From positions 151,968-215,967 of the forward strand of contig NZ_WTLI01000007.1 of assembly GCF_011421635.1 (NCBI RefSeq): a DNA stretch of 64,000 bases, in the 5' to 3' direction. Shown piece by piece: positions 10,195 through 19,100 of this stretch. A program made the position numbers and the translations under genes. Source of the DNA: Paenibacillus turpanensis (lineage in GTDB: Bacteria; Bacillota; Bacilli; Paenibacillales; YIM-B00363). The notes beneath the pieces are model-generated. The model saw nothing but the letters and a program-made list of their open reading frames with translations, was not told where the DNA came from and searched no databases. Position 1 is the stretch's first letter, and every line of letters starts with the position of its first letter.

Positions 10195-11325
10195 TTAGTA
10201 CTCTGCAAAGTATTCCTTAATTTTATCGGCATCAGTTGTTTTCGTGAGCGCCAGCATGAGCAGGATGCGGGCTTTTTGCGGATTCAAGGACATGGAAGTG
10301 ATCTGCCCTCTTGGGGTGACGATTCCCGAGCCTACGCGGGAGGAACGGACAACAACGACACCTTTTTCTGCGGCATCCTCTAAAGCCTCGGAGCCAATGC
10401 TGGACAGCGAGCCGTTGCCGGACCCGGCTGTGACGATGCCTTTAGCGCCTGCTTCAACGGCAGCATCGTATAAGTATCTGCCTTCGTTTTGGTAGCTGTA
10501 AATAATGTCTACCTGAGGAAGCTCGGTTAAGCCGGATACGTCAAAGACGGACTCTGTGGTATGCTTTGCGGTAATTTCGCTGTAGAAATAAGGGACGCCG
10601 CCGGCGATCATACCGATATATCCTTGCTCGGTCGCTTTGAAGGTGTCCAAAGCAGTGGTGTTTGTCTTGGTTGTGTGGCGGGCGGAGCCGATGCGATCAT
10701 TGAGCATGATCATCACGCCGCGGCCTTTAGCCTCTTCTGTTCCGGCGAGCAGTACCGAGTTGTAAAGATTCATTGGACCGTCAGCGCTAATGGCAGTTGC
10801 CGGACGCATAGCGCCTACGACGACGACAGGCTTATCGCTTTTTACTGTAAGATTTAGGAAATAGGCCGTTTCTTCCAGGGTGTCTGTGCCATGCGTGACG
10901 ACGACGCCGTCCACCTCGTCTGTTTTCAAAAGCTCGTTAATGCGATTCGCCAGTTTAATCAGCGTTTCGTTATTTACGTTCGGGCTGCCGGTGTTGGCAA
11001 TTTGTTCGCCGCTGACATTGGCGATCTCCGCCATTTCGGGGACGGCGCTAATAAGGATGTCTACCCCCAGTGCGCCGGCTTTATAGCCGGTTGTTGACGT
11101 ATTGGAAGCGGCCGAGCCGGCGATCGTCCCGCCAGTGGCAAGAATGGTTACATTGGGCAGCTCTTTCTTCTTCTCTTCTTTTGCTGCAGCTGTGGACGAA
11201 GCAGGGGGCAGGGCCGTACTAGCAGTACTCTTAAGCGGAGCCTCGGCAAGTGCTGTGCCTGCAAAAAGGGTGGCGATTAAGGCGCTTGCGGTAATGGAGT
11301 TCACTAACTTGTTTTTGATGGTCAT
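10195..11325 (-). CDS. ansB: Secreted type II L-asparaginase
   Basis: The enzyme converts L-asparagine to aspartate and ammonia outside the membrane. The 376-residue precursor has a signal peptide ending ...LFAGTALA, then an Ala/Ser/Lys-rich linker and a full asparaginase domain. The two catalytic motifs are present: TGGTIAG with the nucleophilic Thr (about residue 66) and [14 protein letters not shown] with the second Thr-Asp pair. [17 protein letters not shown] is the usual follow-on motif. Length and layout match AnsZ of Bacillus subtilis. The ribosome site is GAGGAG, nine bases before the ATG. Two GlnR/TnrA-like boxes and a sigma-A promoter lie upstream, which fits control by nitrogen supply. 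Confidence 0.95.
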   Translation of the reverse strand: MTIKNKLVNSITASALIATLFAGTALAEAPLKSTASTALPPASSTAAAKEEKKKELPNVTILATGGTIAGSAASNTSTTGYKAGALGVDILISAVPEMAEIANVSGEQIANTGSPNVNNETLIKLANRINELLKTDEVDGVVVTHGTDTLEETAYFLNLTVKSDKPVVVVGAMRPATAISADGPMNLYNSVLLAGTEEAKGRGVMIMLNDRIGSARHTTKTNTTALDTFKATEQGYIGMIAGGVPYFYSEITAKHTTESVFDVSGLTELPQVDIIYSYQNEGRYLYDAAVEAGAKGIVTAGSGNGSLSSIGSEALEDAAEKGVVVVRSSRVGSGIVTPRGQITSMSLNPQKARILLMLALTKTTDADKIKEYFAEY

Positions 11326-11375
11326 GTTAGAATTTCTCCTCTCTGTATTGGAAAGCTGTGCCTTCTACAAAAAGG

Positions 11376-11405
11376 ATCATACTTTAAATGTTTGTTTCGT
11401 GTCAA
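11376..11405 (-). promoter_or_regulatory. Sigma-A promoter of the asparaginase gene
   Basis: On the minus strand TTGACA (11400-11405) and TATGAT (11376-11381) are 18 bases apart, about 45 bases before the asparaginase start codon. The -35 box overlaps a GlnR/TnrA-type box. Confidence 0.7.
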
Positions 11406-11416
11406 GTAATATGACA
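11400..11416. promoter_or_regulatory. GlnR/TnrA-type nitrogen box, perfect match
   Basis: TGTCAAGTAATATGACA fits the TGTNA-N7-TNACA consensus at every fixed position. It covers the -35 box of the asparaginase promoter, so binding could block or remodel transcription. Confidence 0.65.
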
Positions 11417-11462
11417 TAAACTTGGGGTGATGGTGTTAATTGATGGTGACTCAAATCCAAAA

Positions 11463-11479
11463 TGTAACATAATATGACG
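11463..11479. promoter_or_regulatory. GlnR/TnrA-type nitrogen box, one mismatch
   Basis: TGTAACATAATATGACG fits TGTNA-N7-TNACA except for the last base. It is 63 bases (six helical turns) from the first box, on the same face of the helix. Confidence 0.5.
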
Positions 11480-11620
11480 TAAGCAAAGTCGATATCAAGT
11501 CAAATCGAGTCTTTTGCCTATGCGATAGATAAACGCGGGGATAGAAATGGGGGGCTAAGCATAGAGGCCAAAACTCAAGGCGGCCTCCGTGATCTCCTCA
11601 CTTCAGCCGCCCCTATGTGG

Positions 11621-13201
11621 TCAATCTCCGTCATATACTGCGATTCCGTTTTTGCTGCCGCGTTTCACGGCATACATCGCTTCATCCGCTTTCCGAAGCA
11701 ATGCCGTTAGGTCGGACGCATGGCGCGGATACAAGCTGATTCCGGCGCTAAAGGAAATGGACAGCTCCGCCTCATTGTGGATCAAAGGATGTTCTGTAAA
11801 AGGCAATAAACGATGAGAGGCCTCTTTTTCCACGGTGGCTGTGTCATTGCTGGACGGGAGGATCAGAACAAATTCATCGCCGCCGATGCGTCCGAGCAGA
11901 TCGTTTGAACCTGCGTGCTTCCTTAAAACCTCTGCTATATGCTGCAAATACCGATCCCCAACCAGATGACCGTAGGTGTCGTTAATGGGCTTGAAGTTGT
12001 CCAAATCGATCAGGATGAAAGCAAAAGGCTCCTCCCTATGAATCTTTCCTTCAAGCAGCTCCTGAATCGCAGCGCGGTTATAAAGCCCGGTGAGAGGATC
12101 GTGGTGCGCTAAATATTTATAGCTTCGTTCCGATTCGAGCAGTCTGCGTTCTGTTTCTTTGAGTGAAGTAACATTCGTGAGATGCACGACGAGGAGCTCT
12201 TCGTCGGCTTCTTGAATGACATCAAGGCTGGCAATCAAATCAAGCCGGCCCGCGTTCGGGTGATTCATTTGGACTTCCCAAGATGTGTCCATGCTTCGAT
12301 CCTGAAGAAACGAGGCAAGCTTACCCTTTAAGCTCACTCCTTCATTCATATAAAGGTGACAGAGTGCATTGGCATCGGAACCGGAAAAGCCTTCGAACAG
12401 CACCTTAGCCCGAGGGTTCATTTCGATAACCCGGCCTTCTTGATTGAGCAGGAGAATGGAGGTCGGTGCGGATTGAAACAAGATCTGAAACAGCTTTCGA
12501 TAATCCGGGAGAAAATCGTATTTTCCGACAATATGGCGAAGTACGAAGCCCCAGACTAAGTATCCGATAAAATAAAGCATCATGGCGTTCCGTGTATCCA
12601 GAAATGCAGCTTGTAAAAGGAAGGTTACGAAGACAAACCAGGTGAAGAGTCCGAACAAACTAAGAAGCAGGGACCGAAGCAGCCTTCTTCGTTTGGTCTC
12701 TTTGGTGCGAAACCAGGAAACGGCAAGAATGGCAACCGACAAGAAAATATAGCCGGCCACATAAGACAAGGTAAGCACCAGCATCAGGGGATGAAGCGGA
12801 CTGCGTCCGCCCGTAACTTCCGCATTATATAATACATGATGCTCCATACTGGCCAGCAGGATGAACAATTTGATAAATGGAGCAGCATAGATTAGGGGCA
12901 GCCAGCGCTGCAGCCTTCTTGTCACGGGACTTCCGACCAGTATGCAAAGATGGACCAGAAAACAAATGATTAACAATAACATGGGCCCGTTCCCGTACAG
13001 CACAATCTGCACTTGGTACTGAGGAAGCAGCGAGGTTTTTAAGTACTCTCCCAAAAAATAAAACAAAAAAGATAGCATGAGCAGTCCGGCCACCCGGTTG
13101 AGCGGACTTTTTTTGTTTCGAGAAAAGATCGTGATGGCCATATAAAAGAAAAAGTAAGTGGGAAGCAGAATGGTTAAAAAATCCATAAACAAATCATTCA
13201 T
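11621..13201 (-). CDS. Membrane PAS-GGDEF diguanylate cyclase
   Basis: A 526-residue protein predicted to make cyclic di-GMP from two GTP. The first ~230 residues hold about seven hydrophobic segments, like the 7TM input modules of Bacillales kinases. A PAS domain follows (about 230-345, with SILLLNQEGRVIEMNPRAKV), then a short coiled linker and a GGDEF domain with the catalytic RIGGDEF motif near residue 440 and DPLTGLYNR at its start. The RxxD inhibitory site usually found five residues before GGDEF is absent (SNDLLGRI), so product inhibition may be lost. The start has AAGGA about nine bases upstream. It is transcribed alone. An imperfect stem (about 11565-11615) may end the transcript. The ligand sensed is unknown. 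Confidence 0.92.
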   Translation of the reverse strand: MNDLFMDFLTILLPTYFFFYMAITIFSRNKKSPLNRVAGLLMLSFLFYFLGEYLKTSLLPQYQVQIVLYGNGPMLLLIICFLVHLCILVGSPVTRRLQRWLPLIYAAPFIKLFILLASMEHHVLYNAEVTGGRSPLHPLMLVLTLSYVAGYIFLSVAILAVSWFRTKETKRRRLLRSLLLSLFGLFTWFVFVTFLLQAAFLDTRNAMMLYFIGYLVWGFVLRHIVGKYDFLPDYRKLFQILFQSAPTSILLLNQEGRVIEMNPRAKVLFEGFSGSDANALCHLYMNEGVSLKGKLASFLQDRSMDTSWEVQMNHPNAGRLDLIASLDVIQEADEELLVVHLTNVTSLKETERRLLESERSYKYLAHHDPLTGLYNRAAIQELLEGKIHREEPFAFILIDLDNFKPINDTYGHLVGDRYLQHIAEVLRKHAGSNDLLGRIGGDEFVLILPSSNDTATVEKEASHRLLPFTEHPLIHNEAELSISFSAGISLYPRHASDLTALLRKADEAMYAVKRGSKNGIAVYDGD

Positions 13202-13324
13202 TGAGAGGATTCCTTATCGTTGGTTTAAAATGTGGTAATTACATAATTATAAAGTTTTCGCAGTGTTTTTCATAGAAGTTTTAATACTTTTGGCCTATTG
13301 ATGATTGTCGAAAATTGGAAGGTG

Positions 13325-13357
13325 AAAAACCCAGGCCAAATAGATAGCCAGGGTTTC
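13325..13357 (-). terminator. Terminator of the amidinotransferase gene
   Basis: On the minus strand AAACCCTGGC pairs with GGCCTGGGTTT around a short loop, followed by a short T-rich tail. It lies just after the stop codon of the gene at 13383-14372. Confidence 0.65.
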
Positions 13358-13382
13358 CAAAAAGCGGTGTAAGGGAGCGAAT

Positions 13383-14372
13383 TTATAGTAAAGATTCTCG
13401 GATCAGCGGCAGTGTGCAGCAGTGGATGCCGCCGCCCATTTTTTTGATTTCTGATATATCTACGGAAATCACCTCTACTCCATTGTGGGATAACACATCC
13501 ATCGTGTATACAGCATCACTTGAGCATAATACTTTTCCGGGTGAGACGGCGAGTGCATTGATGGCCAGGGTGGGATCACGCAGATCGACATGAAGCATCT
13601 CAATACTTCTTTTGTGAAGCTCGTCAAGAAACCAGAAAGGAAGCAAAGCAGTATTAACTAACGCTTTGTGCTGGTCGACCATAAGAAACGCCTCATCCAA
13701 GTGAATAATGGATGCGGGCAGATCAATACAGATAAGTTCTATATCTTGAAAAGCTAAAATTTGTTTGACCTGCTCGATGCCTTGAGGGTTTACGCGCTCC
13801 GAACGCCCGATTACTGCGGTTCGTTCATCCAACATGATGAAGCTGCCGCCCTCCGCGAACCCGTTTCCTTGGACCATTCCAAGAACGGGAATCCCTATTT
13901 GGCTGAAGGTTTCTGCGGCGAGTCTGGTTTCACCGTAGCGAATATATAATGCGAAGCGAGATAAGATGACGCCGCCTGGGATCACCATTCCGAGGTCACG
14001 GGTATACATGCAGTCAGGCCACCGCTCCGTTTGACCCTGCAGATTGATGATCTCCACTCCCTCTTTTTCCAATGCAGCCTGTAAGCCTTTATGTTGACTT
14101 TGGAGCAGTTCAAGGTCGGGGAGGCTGGGGCTGCGGCTGTTGCTTAATCTGCCTTTGATTTGATTCAACAGGAGCGGACCGGACTCGATTTGGCCCGTTT
14201 GTTCATGAAGCTTCACGACCTCGCGGCCAGGACAATGCATCAATACTTTATGGATTTTTCCAACAGGGTTGTCCATCCCCCATTTATGATTCCAGATCGC
14301 TTCTAGAAGCATGCTGTCGTGAAACGTTTCTTTTACTAGTTTACGTGATAAGTAAGGGAAGTCTGAGGTCAT
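13383..14372 (-). CDS. Amidinotransferase / arginine deiminase-fold (DDAH-like) protein
   Basis: A 329-residue member of the amidinotransferase fold, whose enzymes act on guanidino groups through a cysteine nucleophile. The conserved elements are CMYTRDLG (substrate-binding Asp), GNGFAEGGSF, IHLDEAFLMV with the catalytic His, and GGGIHCCTLPLIRE with the active-site Cys near the C-terminus. The protein is shorter than arginine deiminase (about 410) and close in size to glycine amidinotransferase or dimethylarginine dimethylaminohydrolase; which substrate it uses cannot be fixed from sequence alone. AAAGGAG lies nine bases before the ATG. It is a single-gene unit, divergent from the GGDEF gene at 14590. 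Confidence 0.85.
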   Translation of the reverse strand: MTSDFPYLSRKLVKETFHDSMLLEAIWNHKWGMDNPVGKIHKVLMHCPGREVVKLHEQTGQIESGPLLLNQIKGRLSNSRSPSLPDLELLQSQHKGLQAALEKEGVEIINLQGQTERWPDCMYTRDLGMVIPGGVILSRFALYIRYGETRLAAETFSQIGIPVLGMVQGNGFAEGGSFIMLDERTAVIGRSERVNPQGIEQVKQILAFQDIELICIDLPASIIHLDEAFLMVDQHKALVNTALLPFWFLDELHKRSIEMLHVDLRDPTLAINALAVSPGKVLCSSDAVYTMDVLSHNGVEVISVDISEIKKMGGGIHCCTLPLIRESLL

Positions 14373-14518
14373 GCAGCAGTTCTCCTTTGCTTAAAATAGG
14401 TGTACTATCTAGCTTTCCCGGCTATTTGGATTCCAATCGCAGCTTATAACAATGCATCCGATTATTTCGTTTGAGAGCTATAGGTTGGCTGAATGGTTCG
14501 ACATTTAATGACATTATT

Positions 14519-14559
14519 CGTCAAAAACTATATTTATCTGTCCCTAAACGTTGTATACT
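14519..14559 (+). promoter_or_regulatory. Candidate promoter with shared CGTCA-AAAC element
   Basis: A TATACT -10-like box (14554-14559) lies 35 bases after the start of a CGTCAAAAAC element. The same arrangement, without gaps, precedes the transducer gene (20464-20504). No good -35 box is present, which fits an activator-dependent promoter. Confidence 0.45.
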
Positions 14560-14589
14560 GTAGTTAGCACGCATTAAAGGGGAATCCGC

Positions 14590-15939
14590 ATGAATACGCC
14601 TAAGCTTTTATTGAATGTATCGATCGTCGCCGTGTTTTTTGTGTCTTTTATATGGTTGAAGGTGAATTATTTTCATCAGTTGGCCTATTCGATTCACTTA
14701 AGCTTGGATCTTGCGGCTACTCTGGTTGTCTGCCTGTTTTTACAGCCGGTGTTAATCCACGTATTAAAAAGCTTTCGAAGAGCGGCGATCAGTATTGTCA
14801 TCGGAGCCACCTTTATTCTGTCGCTTTTGTGGAATGCGGAACGAAGCTTCCTTTTTCAAGAGGGGTTAGAAATCGAGTTGTATTTTTTCCCAATCATCCT
14901 TTCATCTTTATATTTATCGATGAGGACAAGTCTCATCGCAGCGGCAGCTGCGGCTCTGTCGCATATGATTTTGAATCTTTTCTTTATCGGGTTTCGCGTG
15001 GAGTTCTTGCTGCAGGGTGCGCTTTGGTTCCTGACGCTCGGGCTGATGGTGATGATGATTGTTCAGACGATGAGGAGCCGCGACAAAATTTTGAATAAAC
15101 GGAATGTGCTTATTCAAGAATCGAATTCACTGATCCTGGGGATGGACAGTGCCGGAAAGATTGATTTATGCAATAAGAAAATGGTGGACCTTTTCGGGCT
15201 TGAAAGTACGCAAATTATGGGGCAGTATTTTTGGAAAATTGAGAAGCTGGTCGTAAACAAAGAGGCGCTGAAAATATTTCAGCTGCTGCATGATGATATA
15301 GAGCATAAGAATGGCGAGCTGGAGCTAGAAATGAGCGGTGAAGTACACTGCTTCATTATCGATTCCTATGCACTAAAGGACAATGGGTTGATAAGCGGGA
15401 AAATGATCGTCCTAAGGGATATTTCGGAGCGCAAAGAAATGGAGCAGCAATTGCTCGAGCTTTCGATCACCGATGAGCTTACGAAGCTTCATAATCGCAG
15501 ATATTTTGACCAGAAATTTAAAGAGGAAATTATTCGTTCCGAACGCTATCACCATCCGCTCTCCCTCATTTTAGTGGATCTTGACCATTTTAAAAGAATA
15601 AATGATACTTACGGTCATTCGATGGGGGATGAAGTTCTTAAGCGTGTTGCATCGGCCTTAAGAGAATCGGTTAGACTTACCGATCTTTGTGCGCGTATGG
15701 GAGGGGAAGAATTTGTTGTGCTGCTTCCTGAGACGGACGCGACGGAAGCCTTCATTGTGGCGAACCGAATATCGGAGTGTATTCGGGAATTAGCGTTTGA
15801 AGGGTTTCGAATAACGGCCTCGCTTGGTGTCACAACACATCTTCACGATTTTCATAATCAGAAAATGATTGATGCTGCGGATCAGGCCCTCTATCTTGCC
15901 AAGGAGAGCGGCAGAAATCAGGTTTGTGTGGCCGAATAG
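14590..15939 (+). CDS. Membrane PAS-GGDEF diguanylate cyclase with intact I-site
   Basis: A 449-residue protein predicted to make cyclic di-GMP. The N-terminal ~165 residues form six hydrophobic segments of the 5TM/LYT-type input module. A PAS domain follows (about 170-285, with SLILGMDSAGKIDLCNKKMV) and then a GGDEF domain with ITDELTKLHNRRYF at its start and the catalytic ARMGGEEF. Unlike its neighbour at 11621, it keeps the RLTD (RxxD) inhibitory site five residues before GGEEF. The ribosome site AAGGGG lies before the ATG. It is read alone and ends at a GC stem with T-run (16007-16031). A promoter-like element is shared with the transducer at 20617. Confidence 0.93.
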   Translation: MNTPKLLLNVSIVAVFFVSFIWLKVNYFHQLAYSIHLSLDLAATLVVCLFLQPVLIHVLKSFRRAAISIVIGATFILSLLWNAERSFLFQEGLEIELYFFPIILSSLYLSMRTSLIAAAAAALSHMILNLFFIGFRVEFLLQGALWFLTLGLMVMMIVQTMRSRDKILNKRNVLIQESNSLILGMDSAGKIDLCNKKMVDLFGLESTQIMGQYFWKIEKLVVNKEALKIFQLLHDDIEHKNGELELEMSGEVHCFIIDSYALKDNGLISGKMIVLRDISERKEMEQQLLELSITDELTKLHNRRYFDQKFKEEIIRSERYHHPLSLILVDLDHFKRINDTYGHSMGDEVLKRVASALRESVRLTDLCARMGGEEFVVLLPETDATEAFIVANRISECIRELAFEGFRITASLGVTTHLHDFHNQKMIDAADQALYLAKESGRNQVCVAE

Positions 15940-16006
15940 TGGTATAGGTAAATTTAGTTGTGTCCCGGGCGTTTTGGCTGTGGATGAAACATAGAATGAG
16001 ACTTTT

Positions 16007-16031
16007 GGGGCGCCGTTATGGTGCTCTTTTT
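16007..16031 (+). terminator. Terminator after the GGDEF gene
   Basis: GGGGCGCC pairs with GGTGCTC, with two or three wobble pairs, across a five-base loop and is followed by TTTTTG. Confidence 0.6.
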
Positions 16032-16089
16032 GTTTGTGTTTGAAGTGCGTTCCTTTGATAAAAAAAGAAATGTTGAATCTAGAAAACGA

Positions 16090-16098
16090 TGGTATAAT
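16090..16098 (+). promoter_or_regulatory. Extended -10 promoter of the SLH gene
   Basis: TGGTATAAT is a perfect TGn extended -10 box about 90 bases before the start codon. The only -35-like hexamer (TTGAAT) is spaced 14 bases, so the extended -10 probably carries recognition. Confidence 0.55.
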
Positions 16099-16186
16099 GT
16101 GAAAAGTGTTGAAAACGGTCGATTGGTGTCGAAATGGTTTCATCTGGTATTTAAATAGTTCAGCTTAGTAGAGGGGATTAGACAGC

Positions 16187-19100
16187 ATGATGGGGAAGCG
16201 GCAAAATGCAGCAAAAGGGTTCGTTGTGTTACTTATTTTCACGATGGTTTTATCGATGTTCAGCACCACGATTCACGCAATAACGCCAACGGGCGAACCT
16301 GCTAAAGCATGGCAGCCGGTTGGAACGCCGGGATTTACTTCAAGCTCAACGGTTTGGGATTCGATCGTAATTGAACAAGGGGTTCCTTACATCGCATATG
16401 AAGACAGAAGCAGGATGGGCAAACTGACCGTCCGGAAATTTAACGGCAGCAGCTGGGTGCTTGTAGGAAGCGCCGGCTTTACAGCAGGCGGCGCAGGCCA
16501 TATTTCGCTGAAGTTTTATCAAGGTGTACCTTATGTGGCCTATCAGGATACCGATATGATGACCGGCGCGATGAAGGCCAGTGTTATGAAGTTTAATGGC
16601 TCAAGCTGGGTCGCTGTTGGAAGTCTTGGATTTTCTGAGGGGAATGTAGACTTTGTTTCGTTTGACATTGATGATTTGAGCGGTACCCCTTATGTAGCAT
16701 ATCGGGACAATGCATATAATGGGCAAGCAACCGTAAAGAAGTTTGACGGCTTGGAATGGGTCAACGTTGGACCTCCGGGCTTTTCAACGGGGATTGCCAC
16801 AGACAACAGCCTTTTTATTGAAAATGGTGTACCGTATTTGGCCTACAATGATCATGCATTATATAGCAAAGCTGTTGTGATGGCATTTAATGGGCTGGAT
16901 TGGGAACCGGTCGGAACAGAGGGGTTCACTTCCAGCTCTGCGACTTCAACTTCATTAGTAGTATATCAGGGGATCCCTTATATTGCTTTTCGAGATAACG
17001 CAAACGGTCTGAAAGCGTCCGTTATGACATTCGATGGATTCGAATGGAACTACCTTGGTACCCCGGGCTTTTCCGCTGGGGAAGCATTTTCCGTAGTCAT
17101 GACGCATGAGAACGGGAAGCTGTACGTGGCCTATCAGGATAGAGTCAATGGGAAGAAAGCGACTGTAAAGACATTCAATGGCGTCGATTGGGAAACGGTA
17201 GGGAGCGGCGGCTTCTCGGCAGGCGAAGCGCATTTCCTCTCTATTGCAGTAGACAATGGCACGCCGTATGTATCTTATAATGACAGGTTTTATTCAGGAA
17301 AAGCGACGGTAATGTCGTACCGGGAGCTTCCGCCGCAGGTAGAGCCTGTGACGGCGAATCCCACCGGCAGCATGGTTGTGCCCGGTACGACGGTTGCATT
17401 GACATCCGCCACGCCGGATGCTGTGATCCACTATACAATGAACGGCGCGACGCCGACGAGCGCAAGCCCGGTCTATACCGGCCCGATCGCGATTACGAGC
17501 GCGGTGACGCTAAAGGCGATCGCGGTGAAGGCGGGGATGCTGGACAGCGTAGTCATGAGCGAGAGTTATACCTTGATGCAGCCGGCGGGTGTGCCTGCAG
17601 CCAGCCCGGCCGGCGGAGAGGTAGTGCCGGGGGCGACGGTTGCACTGGCAAGCAGCACGCTGGATGCGGCGATCCACTATACCTTGGACGGTACGACACC
17701 TACGAGTGCGAGCTCGCTATATAACGCCCCGATCACGATTACGGGCGCGGTGACGCTTAAGGCAGTCGCGGTGAAGGCGGGGATGTTGGACAGTTCGGTG
17801 ATGAGCGAGAGCTATACACTGATGCAGCCGGTCTCGGTGCCGACGGCAAGTCCTGCCGGCGGAGCAGCAGCACCCGGCACGGCGGTTGTATTAACGAGCA
17901 GCACACTGGATGCAGCAATTCACTACACAATCGACGGCACGGCACCGACGATTGCAAGCCCGGTATATAACGGGCCGATTCCAATTACGGGGGACATGAC
18001 CGTTCGGGCGATCGCTGTGAAAGCTGGAATGCTAAACAGTGCGGTGATGAGCGAGAGCTACACCTTACTTCCTCCGTCGCCGTCCGGAATTTCTTTTGAC
18101 AAGCAGTCGTACGAGATGGACGAAAATAGCTCTGTCCCCATGCAATTATTTGTATCGTACTTGGAAGGCGGGAGCGATGAGGTTACCTCGTACGCCCAGT
18201 ACTCATTTTCCCCGGGTGGAGTGGCGCAGGTTACTTCCTCAGGAACGCTGAAGGCCATGAATGCAGGCAGCACGGTCATGACAGCGGTTTATGGCGATCA
18301 TTCCGTTTCGGCGTCAGTTAAGGTGAGGCCGTTAGTAAACGGCGTTCGGTTTAACGATCAGACGGTTTCCTTGAAAAAAGGCGAGAGCAAGGGAATTGCG
18401 CTGACAGCAACTTATTCGGACGGAAGCAAAGACAGTGTTGCGGCGAACCAGGTGGCGTTCACCGTTATGGATTCGCAGGTTGCGGGCATTGATTCTGCGG
18501 GTACGTTGACTGCTTTAGGAACAGGCTCTACGGTTTTAAAGGCAGTATACAAAACGTTTTCGGCGGAATTGCCGATAACCGTAACCCATGAAACAGCCAC
18601 GGCCGATATTGAGGAAGCGCTGAAGACTATCGAAATCGGTTATGCGCCGGGCGATAGCTGGGAAAGTGTGACACAAAACGTATTTTTTCCTACGATCGGC
18701 AAGCATAACACGGAAATTACATGGACATCGAGCAATACAAACACACTCTCCCATACCGGAAGCGTGAATCGCCCGGCAGATAAGGATGTAACCGTCATTA
18801 TGACGGCAACGGTAAACAAAGACGGCAGCATTGGACAGCGTCCTTTCCTAGTTATCGTAAAGAAGGGTTCGGTCAGTATTGTGAATGAAGACGTTTCTCG
18901 TACGGTGCCTGTCCGCTTAGGAGAAGAGAAGACGGATGCGCAGCAAACGACGATTGTTCGAAAAACATTGACTGACGGCACGAAGATCGACAAGGTGGAT
19001 TACGATCCGCTTAAAGCTCAGCTGGCACTGAACGAAGCGCTGCAACAAAACAAAAAGGTCGTGCGGGTTGTCGTTACGGACCTGCCGGATGACAAGGCCG

